Shown here: positions 46,847 through 56,249 of the stretch, piece by piece
Layout: the number at the start of each line of letters is the position of its first letter
How positions within the stretch are numbered: the stretch's first letter is position 1
Source of the DNA: Phenylobacterium aquaticum
GTDB taxonomy: Bacteria > Pseudomonadota > Alphaproteobacteria > Caulobacterales > Caulobacteraceae
Direction: 5' to 3'
DNA: 64,000 nt
Assembly (NCBI GenBank): GCA_947378305.1
Contig: CANCJJ010000004.1
Span: 1-64,000 of the forward strand
Program-made: the position numbers and the translations under genes
Notes under the pieces: model-generated
The model's input: the letters and a program-made list of their open reading frames with translations, nothing else
Told to the model about the DNA's origin: nothing
Databases searched by the model: none

Positions 46847-48067
46847 TCAGGCCGGGATTTTTGCGCGGGCAGCCAGGCAGGCCTGTTCCAGCTTTTCGAT
46901 CGCTTCGCGCGCTTCATCCAGGGTCAGGACCAGGGGCGGCAGGAGGCGGACGCAATTGTCGCCGCCACCGGCGATCAGGAGCCTTGCATCGCGGGCATGC
47001 TGCATGAATTCCCGATTGGGCGTGTGCAACTTGATCCCTATGAGCAGGCCCCGGCCACGAATATCCGCCACGACGTCGGGGAAGCGGGCCTTCAGGCCCT
47101 CGATCTGCTGGACCAGATACCCGGCCACCTTGGACACATGGTCCAGAAGCGCAGGCGAATTCAATTCCGCCATGGCGGCCAGGCCAACAGCCATGGCCAG
47201 GGGATTACCCCCATAGGTCGAGCCGTGGGAGCCGACGCTCATACCCGAGGCCGCCTTGGCCGTGGCCAGGCAGGCTCCCACCGGAAATCCGCCACCCAGG
47301 GCCTTGGCGACGGCCATAATGTCAGGCTCAACACCTGCCCATTCGTGAGCAAAGAGTTTGCCAGTCCGACCCAGCCCGCATTGAACCTCGTCCAGGATCA
47401 ACAGAATGCCCGCTTCGTCGCAGAGCTGGCGCAGGGCGCGCAGGCAGGAATCTGGCAGGGACCTGGCCCCGCCTTCCCCCTGAACCGGTTCAATCAGAAT
47501 GGCGGCGGTCGTCGGACCAATGGCGGCCTTCAGGGCCTCATGGTCGCCATAGGGCAGTTGCACAAAGCCCGGCATGGGCGGACCGAAGCCCTCCAGATAG
47601 GCCTTGTTCCCCGAGGCATTGACCGCAGCCATGGTCCGGCCGTGGAAGGACCCGTCAAAGCCGATAATGTCGATGCGTTCCGGCTCACCCTTGGCCCAAT
47701 GATATTTGCGGGCCGTCTTGATGGCGCACTCAATGGCCTCGGTGCCGGAATTGGTGAAGAAGACTACATCGGCAAAAGTGGCATCGGTCAGGACCTTGGC
47801 CAGTTCGGTCTGCTGCGGGATCGTGAATATGTTCGAGACGTGCCAGAGCTTGGCCGCCTGGGCGCTCAGGGCTGCAACCAGCTTGGGATTGGCATGACCG
47901 AGGGCATTGACCGCAATGCCTGCCATGGCGTCCAGATAGGCCTCACCGTCCGTCGTATAGAGGCGCGAGCCCTCGCCGCGCTCAAAGGCCAGCGGCGTGC
48001 GGCTATAGACGCTCATCAGATGATCGCTGGGTACAGACGGGGTTTCGGACACTGACTTTGCGGCCAC
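46847..48067 (-). CDS. argD: acetylornithine aminotransferase
   Basis: A PLP class III aminotransferase of the arginine pathway. [38 protein letters not shown] and the PLP lysine in [16 protein letters not shown] are conserved. The chosen start is GTG at 48067 (406 residues), because GGAGGG lies 8 bases before it; the ATG at 48016 (MSVYSRTP) has no ribosome-binding site. The leader contains a GTCCCCG / CGGGGAC hairpin. Confidence 0.93.
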   Translation of the reverse strand: MAAKSVSETPSVPSDHLMSVYSRTPLAFERGEGSRLYTTDGEAYLDAMAGIAVNALGHANPKLVAALSAQAAKLWHVSNIFTIPQQTELAKVLTDATFADVVFFTNSGTEAIECAIKTARKYHWAKGEPERIDIIGFDGSFHGRTMAAVNASGNKAYLEGFGPPMPGFVQLPYGDHEALKAAIGPTTAAILIEPVQGEGGARSLPDSCLRALRQLCDEAGILLILDEVQCGLGRTGKLFAHEWAGVEPDIMAVAKALGGGFPVGACLATAKAASGMSVGSHGSTYGGNPLAMAVGLAAMAELNSPALLDHVSKVAGYLVQQIEGLKARFPDVVADIRGRGLLIGIKLHTPNREFMQHARDARLLIAGGGDNCVRLLPPLVLTLDEAREAIEKLEQACLAARAKIPA

Positions 48068-48092
48068 GAGGATGACCCTCCAAAACGTAATC

Positions 48093-48118
48093 GTCCCCGG
48101 CACCTGAGCGACGGGGAC
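48093..48118 (-). promoter_or_regulatory. hairpin in the argD leader
   Basis: Perfect 7-bp arms GTCCCCG / CGGGGAC with a 12-nt loop lie 26 bp before the argD start and are followed on the minus strand by GATTACGTTTT. It could be a weak terminator of the upstream permease gene or a leader element for argD. Confidence 0.35.
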
Positions 48119-48181
48119 TTGAAGGCTTGAGGTTTTAGGCTTCCGGACCGCGTCTGTAAACGGGGGCCGCTGGGCTTCAGA

Positions 48182-49003
48182 TCAGGATTTGATCTTGTAA
48201 CCCGTCTCAAACATCCAGAGGCAAATGGATGTGAAGGCAATCACCAGCCCTGCTGTCATGGTCACCCCGGTAAACAGGGACCCCTCGGCATGACCGATAA
48301 AGCCATACCGGAAGCCATCGATCAGGTAGAAAAAGGGATTGAAATGGCTCCCGGTCCGGAAGGGTTCAGGGAGGCGATCCACCAGGTAGAAGGTCCCGGA
48401 CAGGAAGGTCATGGGCATGACAACGAAGTTGGTCACGACGGAAATATTGTCGAACTTTTCACTCCATAGCCCCGCCATAATCCCCAGCAGCCCCAGGATC
48501 AGCGAGGCTCCAATGCCGAAATAGAGCACGGCCCAGGGGTGGGCGATGGGCAAATGGCTGAAGGGCGCGACAACAATCCAGGTCACAGCACCGACAAGAA
48601 TGCCACGGGTTGCGGCACCCAGAGCAAAGGCCCCGACATGTTCTGGCGGCGTCAGGGGCGGGGTCAGAAAATCCCCAATGAGACCATTCATCTTGGCCTG
48701 AAGCAGGGAAGATGAGGAATTCGCAAAAGCATTGTTCAGGATCGCCATCATGATCAGGCCTGGGGCGACAAAGGTCGAAAACTGAACACCATGCACCGGC
48801 GGACGTGCGCCTTGGGCGGCCACGACGAAGACCATCATGTAGAGCAGGGAGGTCACGACCGGTGCGGCCAGGGTCTGCATGCCGACCTTCCAGAAGCGCA
48901 TGACTTCGCGGCGGTACAGGGTTCTGAAACCCGCCCAGTTCACGCCAGGATAGTCGCGGGGCTGCGGGGGCAGGATGACTTGATCTGCATGTTTTTCGCT
49001 CAT
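48182..49003 (-). CDS. ABC-2 type transporter permease
   Basis: A 273-residue integral membrane protein with six hydrophobic segments. The start region YRREVMRFWKVGMQTLAAPV and the GLWSEKFDNISVVTNFVVMPMTFLSGTFY block are typical of ABC-2 permeases (NodJ/YadH-like) that export lipids, glycans or drugs. No ATPase gene lies next to it, so its partner must be encoded elsewhere. Confidence 0.9.
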   Translation of the reverse strand: MSEKHADQVILPPQPRDYPGVNWAGFRTLYRREVMRFWKVGMQTLAAPVVTSLLYMMVFVVAAQGARPPVHGVQFSTFVAPGLIMMAILNNAFANSSSSLLQAKMNGLIGDFLTPPLTPPEHVGAFALGAATRGILVGAVTWIVVAPFSHLPIAHPWAVLYFGIGASLILGLLGIMAGLWSEKFDNISVVTNFVVMPMTFLSGTFYLVDRLPEPFRTGSHFNPFFYLIDGFRYGFIGHAEGSLFTGVTMTAGLVIAFTSICLWMFETGYKIKS

Positions 49004-49237
49004 GGACCTGATTTGCGCCGCCTTGCGCCCTTAAGCAAGTGTCTCCAGAGGCCTCGGAGCCCCAATCAAGATGTAGTTTCTGTGGATGGAGGGGCGGGCG
49101 CCTATTGTGGTCGTTAAGGAATTGGTTACGATATGTGGTGGCCGCAGGCAGTTGGGATTGCTGGTTGCCACAACATATTGATCCCGGCCCCTCGCGGGGG
49201 CGTCGCCCGGGATAAAGATACAACAGTGGAGCGAACC

Positions 49238-49744
49238 ATGGGTTGGACAGACGAACGCGTCGAAATGCTGAAGAAGCTCTGGCAGGACGGATTATCCGCA
49301 AGCCAGATCGCCAAGCAACTTGGGGGCGTGACCCGTAATGCCGTGATCGGCAAGGTTCATCGCCTCGGACTGTCCGGACGTGCCGCGCCGTCCAAACCCG
49401 CCCGTCCTGCGTTCAAGGCCCCGAGGCCTCAGCGCGCGCCCGTTCATGCCGCAGCGCCCCGTCGGGTGGTTGCGCCGGCTGCAACCCCGGTCGCTGTCGC
49501 CCAGGCCCCGACACCCGTCCGTTATGTGGATGAAGCGCCGGGTTCGGCGACAGTCCTGACCCTGGGGGCCCACATGTGCAAGTGGCCGATCGGCGATCCC
49601 TCCACAGACGGCTTCACCTTCTGCGGCCGCCGTCAGTCGGCGGGTCCCTACTGCGTTGAGCACGCCCAGGTGGCCTACCAGCCTGCCCAGTCCAAGAAGC
49701 GTGGCGGCAGTGAGTTGGCGCGCAGCCTGCGTCGTTACATCTAG
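49238..49744 (+). CDS. gcrA: GcrA cell cycle regulator
   Basis: A 168-residue protein of the GcrA family, which in Caulobacter activates genes through sigma-70 at CcrM-methylated GANTC sites. The N-terminal HTH is GWTDERVEMLKKLWQDGLSASQIAKQLGG...TRNAVIGKVHRLGL. A Pro/Ala-rich linker follows, then the C-terminal CKWPIGDPSTDGFTFCGRR...YCVEHAQVAYQP RNA-polymerase-binding domain. The ATG at 49238 begins the conserved MGWTDERV. This gene is a good lineage marker for alphaproteobacteria. Confidence 0.97.
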   Translation: MGWTDERVEMLKKLWQDGLSASQIAKQLGGVTRNAVIGKVHRLGLSGRAAPSKPARPAFKAPRPQRAPVHAAAPRRVVAPAATPVAVAQAPTPVRYVDEAPGSATVLTLGAHMCKWPIGDPSTDGFTFCGRRQSAGPYCVEHAQVAYQPAQSKKRGGSELARSLRRYI

Positions 49745-49880
49745 AGCCAGGTCAGGTGAGCGCGCCCGGCACGATCTGCGCGGCGCTCGACCTTGCCTTG
49801 CCAGCCGATCCGTTGGGGATGGGGGGCGCGCCGCGTAGGATGGGCTTGCCCTCTGGCGTCTGGCGCGCTTCTTTCCTGCC

Positions 49881-51329
49881 ATGACCGATGCTCCCGACGA
49901 GCCCCTGACAGATAATGCCCGACCCTATTCGGTGTCGGAACTCTCCATGGCGCTTAAGCGCACCCTGGAGGATCAGTACGGGTTTGTTCGCCTGCGTGGC
50001 GAACTGTCAAAAGTGACCTTTCATTCCAATGGCCATGTCTATCTGACGATCAAGGATGATCGTGCCGCGATTGATGGCGTTATCTGGAAAGGGTCCGTTC
50101 GCAACCTCTCCACCCGTCCCGAGCAGGGCCTGGAAGTTGTCGTGACGGGCAAGATCACCACCTATCCCGCGGGATCCCGCTATCAGATCGTGATCGATAG
50201 CCTGGAGGCGGCAGGGATCGGGGCCCTGCTGGCGCAACTGGAGCGACTAAAGGCGCGGCTCCAGGGCGAAGGCCTGTTTGATCCGGTCCGAAAACAGGCC
50301 CTGCCCGCCATGCCGGGCGTGATTGGCGTCATTACCAGTCCCACGGGGGCGGTGATCCGGGACATATTGCACCGAATCCGTGAGCGCTGGCCCTGTCACG
50401 TCATTGTCTGGCCCGTGGTGGTGCAGGGCGAGTCTGCCGCCGCCCAGGTCCGGGCCGCCATTGAAGGCTTCAACGGACTGGCTCCAGACGGTCCAGTGCC
50501 GCGACCCGACGTGCTGATCGTCGCGCGGGGGGGCGGGTCGGTTGAGGACCTCTGGCCCTTCAATGATGAGGCCCTGGCCCGGACGGTGGCCGCGTCCGCC
50601 ATTCCCCTGATCTCTGCCGTCGGACATGAGACCGATACCACCCTGATCGATTTTGTTTCAGACCGACGCGCGCCCACGCCGACGGCGGCCGCCGAAATGG
50701 CCACGCCGGTGCTGTCGGAACTCAAGGCCACAAGTTTCGACCTGGCCGGGCGACTGCACAGGGCGGGCGGACGGCTCGTCTCTGACCGTCGGGGTCGACT
50801 GGAAGCTCTTGGGCGGAGCCTCGCCCGGGTGCCTGATCAGCTCGAACTGGCCGAACAGCGATTTACCCTGGCTCGAAACCGCTTGGCCGCGGCCCTGTCG
50901 CGCAATATCGAGGCTCACCAGATGGACCTGGTGCGTGTGAGTGCTCGCCTCAATACGGGCTTGTTACAGCGGCCTCAGGTCGTTCACACAGATCGCCTCG
51001 GGCGGCTGGCTGCGCGCCTTGAACCCGCGACGACGCGGTACCTGTCCAGGCAGGCGGAAAGATTGGAAAGTCTCAGCCTGCGGCATGGGTCTGCGGATCC
51101 TGGTGCCCCCTTGCGCCGAGGCTTTGCCCGTGTGCATCGCCAAGACGGTGGCCTGGTTCGGATGGGCGGGGATTTGCAGGCGGGCGAGGCGGTGTCGTTG
51201 ATCTTTGCGGATATGACTCGTCACGCGGTGATAGAGGGGGCCTCTCTCCCTCCCGTCGCGGACATGTCGCGGTCCCCCAGGCCCCCGCGTGCGGCCAAGA
51301 CGCCCCCTGACCAGGGCGATCTGTTCTGA
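49881..51329 (+). CDS. xseA: exodeoxyribonuclease VII large subunit
   Basis: A 482-residue protein with an N-terminal OB-fold ([27 protein letters not shown]...[10 protein letters not shown]) and the catalytic region [44 protein letters not shown] and [29 protein letters not shown] long coiled-coil segment follows. It degrades single-stranded DNA with XseB, which is not in the window. Confidence 0.97.
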   Translation: MTDAPDEPLTDNARPYSVSELSMALKRTLEDQYGFVRLRGELSKVTFHSNGHVYLTIKDDRAAIDGVIWKGSVRNLSTRPEQGLEVVVTGKITTYPAGSRYQIVIDSLEAAGIGALLAQLERLKARLQGEGLFDPVRKQALPAMPGVIGVITSPTGAVIRDILHRIRERWPCHVIVWPVVVQGESAAAQVRAAIEGFNGLAPDGPVPRPDVLIVARGGGSVEDLWPFNDEALARTVAASAIPLISAVGHETDTTLIDFVSDRRAPTPTAAAEMATPVLSELKATSFDLAGRLHRAGGRLVSDRRGRLEALGRSLARVPDQLELAEQRFTLARNRLAAALSRNIEAHQMDLVRVSARLNTGLLQRPQVVHTDRLGRLAARLEPATTRYLSRQAERLESLSLRHGSADPGAPLRRGFARVHRQDGGLVRMGGDLQAGEAVSLIFADMTRHAVIEGASLPPVADMSRSPRPPRAAKTPPDQGDLF

Positions 51330-51357
51330 TCCTCCAGCTTGAGGTATGGTGCTGCCC

Positions 51358-51576
51358 ATGAACGCCCGTGACAAAAATATTGGCTCTGCAGACCTCGCCC
51401 AGATTCACTATGGGGATGGGGAGTTCACCATTGTTCGGCCTGGCCGCTATGTCCTCTGCGCTGTGTCCGGCGTCCGGATTCCCCTGGAAGCCCTGCGCTA
51501 TTGGAGCGCGCCCCTTCAGGAAGCCTATGCGGGTCCGGCCGAATCCCTGGCGCGCTGGCAGGCCTTGAATCCCTGA
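51358..51576 (+). CDS. DUF2093 small protein
   Basis: A 72-residue protein matching DUF2093, an alphaproteobacterial family usually found beside xseA: AQIHYGDGEFTIVRPGRYVLCAVSG and IPLEALRYWSAPLQEAY. Function is unknown. The ATG at 51358 is chosen by conservation. It lies between xseA and the M23 gene, 28 bp and 7 bp away, and is likely co-transcribed. Confidence 0.9.
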   Translation: MNARDKNIGSADLAQIHYGDGEFTIVRPGRYVLCAVSGVRIPLEALRYWSAPLQEAYAGPAESLARWQALNP

Positions 51577-51583
51577 GGCGCAT

Positions 51584-52426
51584 TTGGACCGTCGACAAAT
51601 TTTGACGGGGTTTGCCGGGCTGTCTGTCCATCCATGGATATCTGAGACCCAGGCTTCGCCCTTCAGGCTTGCAGGTCATGCCATACAGGGCGGGACGCTT
51701 GTGGGCCGGACCCGCCCCCGGTCCGCAATCCTTGTCGATGGGGTTGAAGAGGGGCGAGCCTCGGCCTCGGGGTGGTTCGTTGTCGGGCTGGATCGCGACA
51801 GTCCCGCAACCGTGACCATAGCCGTGCAGACTCCCTCTGGCCTGACAGAGCAGTCGGTGCGGGTCGGCCCCGGTGATTTTGATATTCAAAGGATCGACGG
51901 CTTGCCAGAGGATCAGGTCAATCCTCAATCCCCCGAGCTGCTGGCGCGGATCGCCGCCGAGAGCGCGCGCAAGGCGGAAGGGTTTTCCAGACGGACGGAC
52001 CGGGACGACTTTCGATCCGGCTTTAGCCTTCCCCTGAAGTCGTACCGGCTCAGCGGCCGCTTTGGGGGCCAGCGAATTCTCAATGGAATGCCCAAGACCC
52101 CGCATTATGGGACGGACATGGCTGCGCCAATCGGCACAAAAATCTACGCCCCGGCAGCCGGGATGGTGTGCTTTGCCGAAACCGGTCTGCATTATGAGGG
52201 CGGCCTGACCCTGATCGACCACGGCCAGGGCCTGATTTCCGCCTATCTGCACCAGTCCCAGATTGCGGTCCGCAAAGGCCAGCTTGTGCATGTGGGTCAG
52301 GTCATTGGTGCCGTCGGGATGGAGGGCCGGGCGACGGGGCCACATCTGTGCTGGCGCATGAAGTGGCATGGTCGCTACCTGGACCCCATGCTGATGGTCG
52401 GTGCCAGACCTATTCTTCAGGTTTAG
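51584..52426 (+). CDS. M23-family peptidase-like protein with altered zinc site
   Basis: A 280-residue exported protein. It starts with TTG at 51584, preceded by GAGG, and has a twin-arginine-like leader DRRQILTGFAGL. The M23 (LytM) fold spans about 145-275. Ligands H174 and D178 (HYGTD) and H223 are present, but the final HxH motif reads HLCW, so H254 is kept while the zinc ligand at 256 is cysteine. M23 proteins either cut peptidoglycan or, if inactive, regulate amidases. It overlaps the convergent acyltransferase gene by 17 bp. Confidence 0.87.
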   Translation: MDRRQILTGFAGLSVHPWISETQASPFRLAGHAIQGGTLVGRTRPRSAILVDGVEEGRASASGWFVVGLDRDSPATVTIAVQTPSGLTEQSVRVGPGDFDIQRIDGLPEDQVNPQSPELLARIAAESARKAEGFSRRTDRDDFRSGFSLPLKSYRLSGRFGGQRILNGMPKTPHYGTDMAAPIGTKIYAPAAGMVCFAETGLHYEGGLTLIDHGQGLISAYLHQSQIAVRKGQLVHVGQVIGAVGMEGRATGPHLCWRMKWHGRYLDPMLMVGARPILQV

Positions 52427-53333
52427 ATTTTTTGTAAATCTCAGAGGGCCATCGCTTGTGGACCCAGAACCACTCCGCGGGCCTTGCGCGAATTCGCTCT
52501 TCCATAAAGCTGTTCACCTTGCGCACCCCGGCCTCGATATCGGCGGCGCGATCACCGCTAGCGGTTAGCACAATGGGATCATGCACAATCACTCGGAAAC
52601 GAGCCTTCCTGATCCTCTGGACCGACATGGGCTGAAGAGGAACGCCAAACCGCAGGGCCAGGCTGGAGGGCCCGGGGGCCGTGTAGCAGGTGACGCCGAA
52701 CAAGGGGGCCGCAATGCCGCCATTGAATTTCTGGTCGTTCATCAGGGCCACGCATTCCCGACGTCCCAGGGCGCGCAGCAGTTCGCGGGCCCCGTCTCCC
52801 CCCTTGGGCGCAAACAGGCGAACCCCGTAGCGGAACCGGCTCTCTCGAAACGCGGCGTCCACATAGGGATTGTTCATGGCACGATAGGTGATCTGGCAGG
52901 TTATGCCCGCCTGGACGATGGCCGCAGACATCACCTCCATTGAGGAGAAATGGCCCGAGATAAAGACGACCGGCTCATGGTCGCGGGCAATCTGGGCAAG
53001 CCGTTCCCCATTGACCACCTCAACACGGGTCGGATCGCTCATAATCTTGTCGAGCAAGGGAAATTCGAGAAAGACCCGCCCGGCTTCCGCCCAGCTTTCG
53101 TCGAGCAATTGCGCCAGTCGTGCAGGATCCGCCTCGGGAAAGGCGATCATTAAATTGGTCCTGACGACCCTATGCGTTGAGGTCAGGGGACCAAGTCTTC
53201 GAAAGAGGCCTGCGCCAAAGTCCGAGACGGCATCAATCGGAAACAAACGCGCAAGACCTGTAAACGCGTCGAAGACCAGCGCTTCGAGCCTCCAGACCAG
53301 ATCCTGTTGCCAGGAAGGTTTTGTCTGCGTCAT
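52410..53333 (-). CDS. LpxL/HtrB-like lipid A acyltransferase family protein
   Basis: A 307-residue membrane-associated acyltransferase. The catalytic Hx4E-type motif is HFSSMEV, followed by YRAMNNPYVD and MNDQKFNGGIAAPLFGV, as in late lipid A acyltransferases. The end EWFWVHKRWP is the family signature. It likely adds a secondary acyl chain to lipid A, in line with other LPS genes nearby. Confidence 0.9.
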   Translation of the reverse strand: MTQTKPSWQQDLVWRLEALVFDAFTGLARLFPIDAVSDFGAGLFRRLGPLTSTHRVVRTNLMIAFPEADPARLAQLLDESWAEAGRVFLEFPLLDKIMSDPTRVEVVNGERLAQIARDHEPVVFISGHFSSMEVMSAAIVQAGITCQITYRAMNNPYVDAAFRESRFRYGVRLFAPKGGDGARELLRALGRRECVALMNDQKFNGGIAAPLFGVTCYTAPGPSSLALRFGVPLQPMSVQRIRKARFRVIVHDPIVLTASGDRAADIEAGVRKVNSFMEERIRARPAEWFWVHKRWPSEIYKKSKPEE

Positions 53334-53416
53334 GGCCTAGTCCTACCCGTCCCTCCCCCATGAAGGCAAATTCATCTGGCTATTTTCAGAATGAAGGGGC
53401 CGGGCTAGTTTAGGTG

Positions 53417-54229
53417 ATGCTCAGTTCCGATCAATTGACCGCCCTCGACAGCCTGCTTGTCGATCTCAATCACGCCTCTGCGGAGGTGATCCTGCCCTAT
53501 TTTCGCAAGGAGCATGGTCTGGAAGACAAGGGCGGAGCCATGGGCTTTGATCCTGTCACCCTGGCAGACAAGGGAGCCGAGGCCGAGATCCGGCGTATTT
53601 TGGCCCAAAGATTTCCCGAACACGGCGTGATTGGCGAGGAATATGGCGAAGACCGCCCCGATGCCGAATTTGTCTGGGTGCTGGATCCCATTGACGGCAC
53701 CCGGGCCTTTATCGCGGGCCTGCCCGTCTGGACTACCCTGATCAGCCTGCGCTATCAGGGGCGACCGGTCCTGGGCTCCATCGGCCAGCCCTATGTCGGT
53801 GAAATCTTCATGGGTCATGCCCAGGGCTCGCGGGTCCTGACGCGCCAGGGCAGCCAGGTCCTGAAGGTCCGGCCCTGTGCCGATCTTGGTCAGGCCATCA
53901 TCGCCTCGACCGACCCGACGGCCTATTTCGATCCTCGGGAGCAGATCGCCTGGAACAAGGTCCGCGCGGCCTCAAAGCTCGCCAGGCTGGGCTGTGACGC
54001 CTATGCCTACGCCATGGTGGCGGCCGGCACCATCGACCTGGTCGTCGAATCCCAGGCCTGCAAGGCTTGGGATATTGAAGTCGCCGTCCCCCTCATGGCG
54101 GGCGCGGGCGGTGTGGTCACCAACTGGTCCGGTGAAGAGATTGGCAGCCAGGGGGGGCAGATTGTCATGGCAGGAGACCGAGCCTGCCTCGACCAGGCCC
54201 TGGTTTCGCTCAGGGATTATGCTGTCTAG
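53417..54229 (+). CDS. inositol-monophosphatase-family phosphatase (histidinol-phosphatase-like)
   Basis: A 270-residue IMPase-fold phosphatase. Metal-binding motifs are DPVTLADKGAE, GEEYG, DPIDGTRAF and AWDIEVAVPLMAGAGG. The group most like this includes the alphaproteobacterial histidinol-phosphatase HisN, but inositol or other sugar phosphates are possible. The ATG at 53417 is preferred to the GTG just before it. Confidence 0.88.
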   Translation: MLSSDQLTALDSLLVDLNHASAEVILPYFRKEHGLEDKGGAMGFDPVTLADKGAEAEIRRILAQRFPEHGVIGEEYGEDRPDAEFVWVLDPIDGTRAFIAGLPVWTTLISLRYQGRPVLGSIGQPYVGEIFMGHAQGSRVLTRQGSQVLKVRPCADLGQAIIASTDPTAYFDPREQIAWNKVRAASKLARLGCDAYAYAMVAAGTIDLVVESQACKAWDIEVAVPLMAGAGGVVTNWSGEEIGSQGGQIVMAGDRACLDQALVSLRDYAV

Positions 54230-54238
54230 ATCCGGGGG

Positions 54239-55180
54239 TCACTTCGGAGCCAGCTGCGCGGCCAGGAGGTCGAATTCAGCCCAGAATCCGGCGCGCTTGT
54301 CGTCGGTCTCCATCAGGATTTCGTGCTCGGCACCCGCCACGCTGACAAATCGACCCTTGGGCAGCGCGGCGGCAATGGCCCGCTGGGCCGGGTCGGTGAC
54401 GAGTTGATCCCGTTCGGCTGAGACAATTACGACGGGAAGGGTGACGCTGACCAGATTCCGGGCGTCGGCCAGCCAGCGCGTTGCCTTGATGGCAAAATCG
54501 AGCCAGCCCCAGGTCGGGCTCCCCAGGGCCAGGTCTGGATTGGCCTCTAGCAGGGCCCCGGCGCGGGCAAAGCGCACGGGATCAGAGGTCACGACATTGC
54601 CCTCGAACTTGTCCTTGAGGGGGTCAACGGGCGGGCGGGCATAGTCACCGCTGTGACCGGTCAGCATTTGCAGGCCGACCAGAACCGAAGCCAGGGGCGG
54701 TGCCCGCAAGCCCAGCATGGGCGCGCACAATATGGCCCCGGCAAATCTGTGCGCCTGTCCCTTGGCCAGGGCCGTCAGGGTCAGACATCCGCCCATGGAG
54801 TGGCCCATGGCGATCCAGGGCTTGGGCATTTGCGCCTCAAAGGCCACCAGCAGGGCCTGGAAATCCTCCATGTAGGGCTGTACCCCCTTGGCATGTCCCT
54901 TCAGCCGGTCGGAAAGCTCCCGATGTGACAGGCCTTGACCGCGCCATTCGTGCGCCAGGACCACGAATCCGCGTCCCAGCAAGTCACCAATCACCTCGAA
55001 ATACTTCTCGATCGGTTCCGTCCGGCCCGTTCCCAGAACCACAGTCCCCCTTGGCAGGCCCTTGGGTTTGAAAAGGGCCGCGCGGAGCTGTGCGCCATCG
55101 GCCCCCTTGAACCAGTAACCGCCCCCCTTGCCGGGAGCCTTGAGGTCAGGTGTTTCGGTCAGGGGCGCGGATTCAAGCAT
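54239..55180 (-). CDS. alpha/beta hydrolase (lysophospholipase-like)
   Basis: A 313-residue serine hydrolase of the monoglyceride lipase/PldB type. It has the nucleophile motif GHSMGG, the oxyanion strand VVLGTGRTEPIEKY, the HEWRGQGLSHR loop typical of PldB relatives, and D/H at SAERDQLV and GAEHEILME. Likely a lipid hydrolase; substrate unknown. It converges with the phosphatase gene, 9 bp apart. Confidence 0.87.
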   Translation of the reverse strand: MLESAPLTETPDLKAPGKGGGYWFKGADGAQLRAALFKPKGLPRGTVVLGTGRTEPIEKYFEVIGDLLGRGFVVLAHEWRGQGLSHRELSDRLKGHAKGVQPYMEDFQALLVAFEAQMPKPWIAMGHSMGGCLTLTALAKGQAHRFAGAILCAPMLGLRAPPLASVLVGLQMLTGHSGDYARPPVDPLKDKFEGNVVTSDPVRFARAGALLEANPDLALGSPTWGWLDFAIKATRWLADARNLVSVTLPVVIVSAERDQLVTDPAQRAIAAALPKGRFVSVAGAEHEILMETDDKRAGFWAEFDLLAAQLAPK

Positions 55181-55217
55181 GGATAGGCTCCAGTCGTCGA
55201 AAGGGTCGGGGGAGGGG

Positions 55218-55526
55218 TCAGGAAAGTTTTGCGAAAAGGTCCTGAACCTGGGGCATCAGGGACATGGCCAGACCCATGTCGGATATCTGCAGGCGGCCGG
55301 TTATGGTCGCCGTCATGGGATTCAGTTGGCCCTTCCCGAGGGCCTCCAGGTCCTTGCGGCTGACCCGAACGGTCAGGTCGGCCGGCAGATCTTCATTGGT
55401 CACGGCCTGGCCATCGACATGGATGAAACCCTCCCCCTTCAGGTCGAGCTTGATGGTCTTGTCTAGGCTCGATCCCCCTGCCAGGGCGAGTTGCAGGCGG
55501 GTGGTGAGGTCTTCCAGGCTTGCCAT
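55218..55526 (-). CDS. SCP2 sterol-binding-domain protein
   Basis: A 102-residue single-domain SCP2-like lipid carrier: LTTRLQLALAGGSSLDKTIKLDLKGEGFIHVDG, then DLTVRVSRKDLEALGKGQLNPMTATITGRLQISDM. Such proteins bind lipids or acyl-CoA. The ATG at 55526 gives a complete domain. It follows the hydrolase gene's start by about 37 bp on the same strand, so the two may work on lipids together. Confidence 0.88.
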   Translation of the reverse strand: MASLEDLTTRLQLALAGGSSLDKTIKLDLKGEGFIHVDGQAVTNEDLPADLTVRVSRKDLEALGKGQLNPMTATITGRLQISDMGLAMSLMPQVQDLFAKLS

Positions 55527-55601
55527 TCTTAGGGGTCCGTTTCCAAGTCTCGTTGGAGCACTCTGCCTGAAATTCAAGTGTCAGGCGATCCTTCACTTAC
55601 C

Positions 55602-55629
55602 CTTGAATCTCGTTTGGGTGGAGCCATCT
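55602..55629 (+). promoter_or_regulatory. RpoH-like heat-shock promoter of the hsp20 gene
   Basis: CTTGAA (55602-55607), a 16-bp spacer and CCATCT (55624-55629) resemble the sigma-32 pattern of CTTGAA plus a C-rich -10. It would start transcription near 55637 and give a leader of about 100 nt. Confidence 0.55.
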
Positions 55630-55636
55630 AAATGGG

Positions 55637-55740
55637 TGAAGGCGCTGGATGTCCGGGCCTTCCGGGATACGCGCGACTTCGGTGCGCGGCACTCTCGAAC
55701 TTCAACGCAACCTTGCTTAGACAAGAAGGATGTAAAGATC
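55637..55740 (+). promoter_or_regulatory. ROSE-like RNA thermometer in the hsp20 leader
   Basis: The leader can form three hairpins: CCGG / CCGG (55653-55665), GCGC...TTCG...GCGC (55670-55688, a UUCG-capped stem), and a 3' hairpin in which TTGCT (55713-55717) faces AGGA (55727-55730) with the G bulged. The last is the hallmark U(U/C)GCU anti-Shine-Dalgarno pairing of ROSE elements, which melt on heat shock. AGGA lies 10 bases before the ATG. Confidence 0.6.
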
Positions 55741-56193
55741 ATGCGAAGCCTCGATTTCTCCCCCCTCTACCGGTCCGTTGTCGGCTCAGACCGGCTGGCG
55801 CACCTTCTGGAAACCGCCACGGTGGAGTCTGCCTCTGGCTATCCGCCCTATAATATCGAGCGCACAGACGAGAACGCCTATCGCATTGAGATCGCGGTGG
55901 CTGGATTCCGGTCTGAGGAGCTAACCCTTGAGGTCAAGGACAATGTGCTTACCGTTCAGGGGCGAAAGACGGCCAATGACACGCCGCGCCGGTATCTGCA
56001 TCGGGGGCTGGCCGAACGGAATTTTGACCGGCGGTTCCAGCTTGCAGACTATGTCAGCGTGACCGAGGCAAGCCTCGCGGATGGCCTTCTGACCATCGCC
56101 CTGAAGCGCGAACTGCCGGAAGCCCTGAAGCCGCGCCGAATTGAGATTTCCACGACCTCGGCCAGTCTCATTGAAGGCGAAAAGGCCGCTTAA
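55741..56193 (+). CDS. small heat shock protein, Hsp20/alpha-crystallin family
   Basis: A 150-residue holdase chaperone similar to IbpA/HspA-class proteins. It starts MRSLDFSPLYRSVVGSDRL, has the alpha-crystallin domain from about 36 to 130 (YNIERTDENAYRIEIAVAGF, VQGRK, GLAERNFDRRFQL) and the ADGLLTIALKRELPE end. The ATG at 55741 is set by the family start; a longer upstream frame is not conserved. Regulation is likely double, by an RpoH promoter and a thermometer. Confidence 0.95.
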   Translation: MRSLDFSPLYRSVVGSDRLAHLLETATVESASGYPPYNIERTDENAYRIEIAVAGFRSEELTLEVKDNVLTVQGRKTANDTPRRYLHRGLAERNFDRRFQLADYVSVTEASLADGLLTIALKRELPEALKPRRIEISTTSASLIEGEKAA

Positions 56194-56213
56194 AGGCCCT
56201 TGCCATCTCCGTC

Positions 56214-56238
56214 GGGCAGGCGCGCAGAGCGCCTGTCC
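56214..56238. terminator. hairpin between convergent hsp20 and RibD-like genes
   Basis: A 10-bp stem GGGCAGGCGC / GCGCCTGTCC (one G-T pair) with a 5-nt loop lies in the 56-bp convergent gap. A T-rich run follows 15 bp later on the plus strand, so it is a weaker terminator candidate. Confidence 0.5.
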
Positions 56239-56249
56239 GATAGCCGGAC

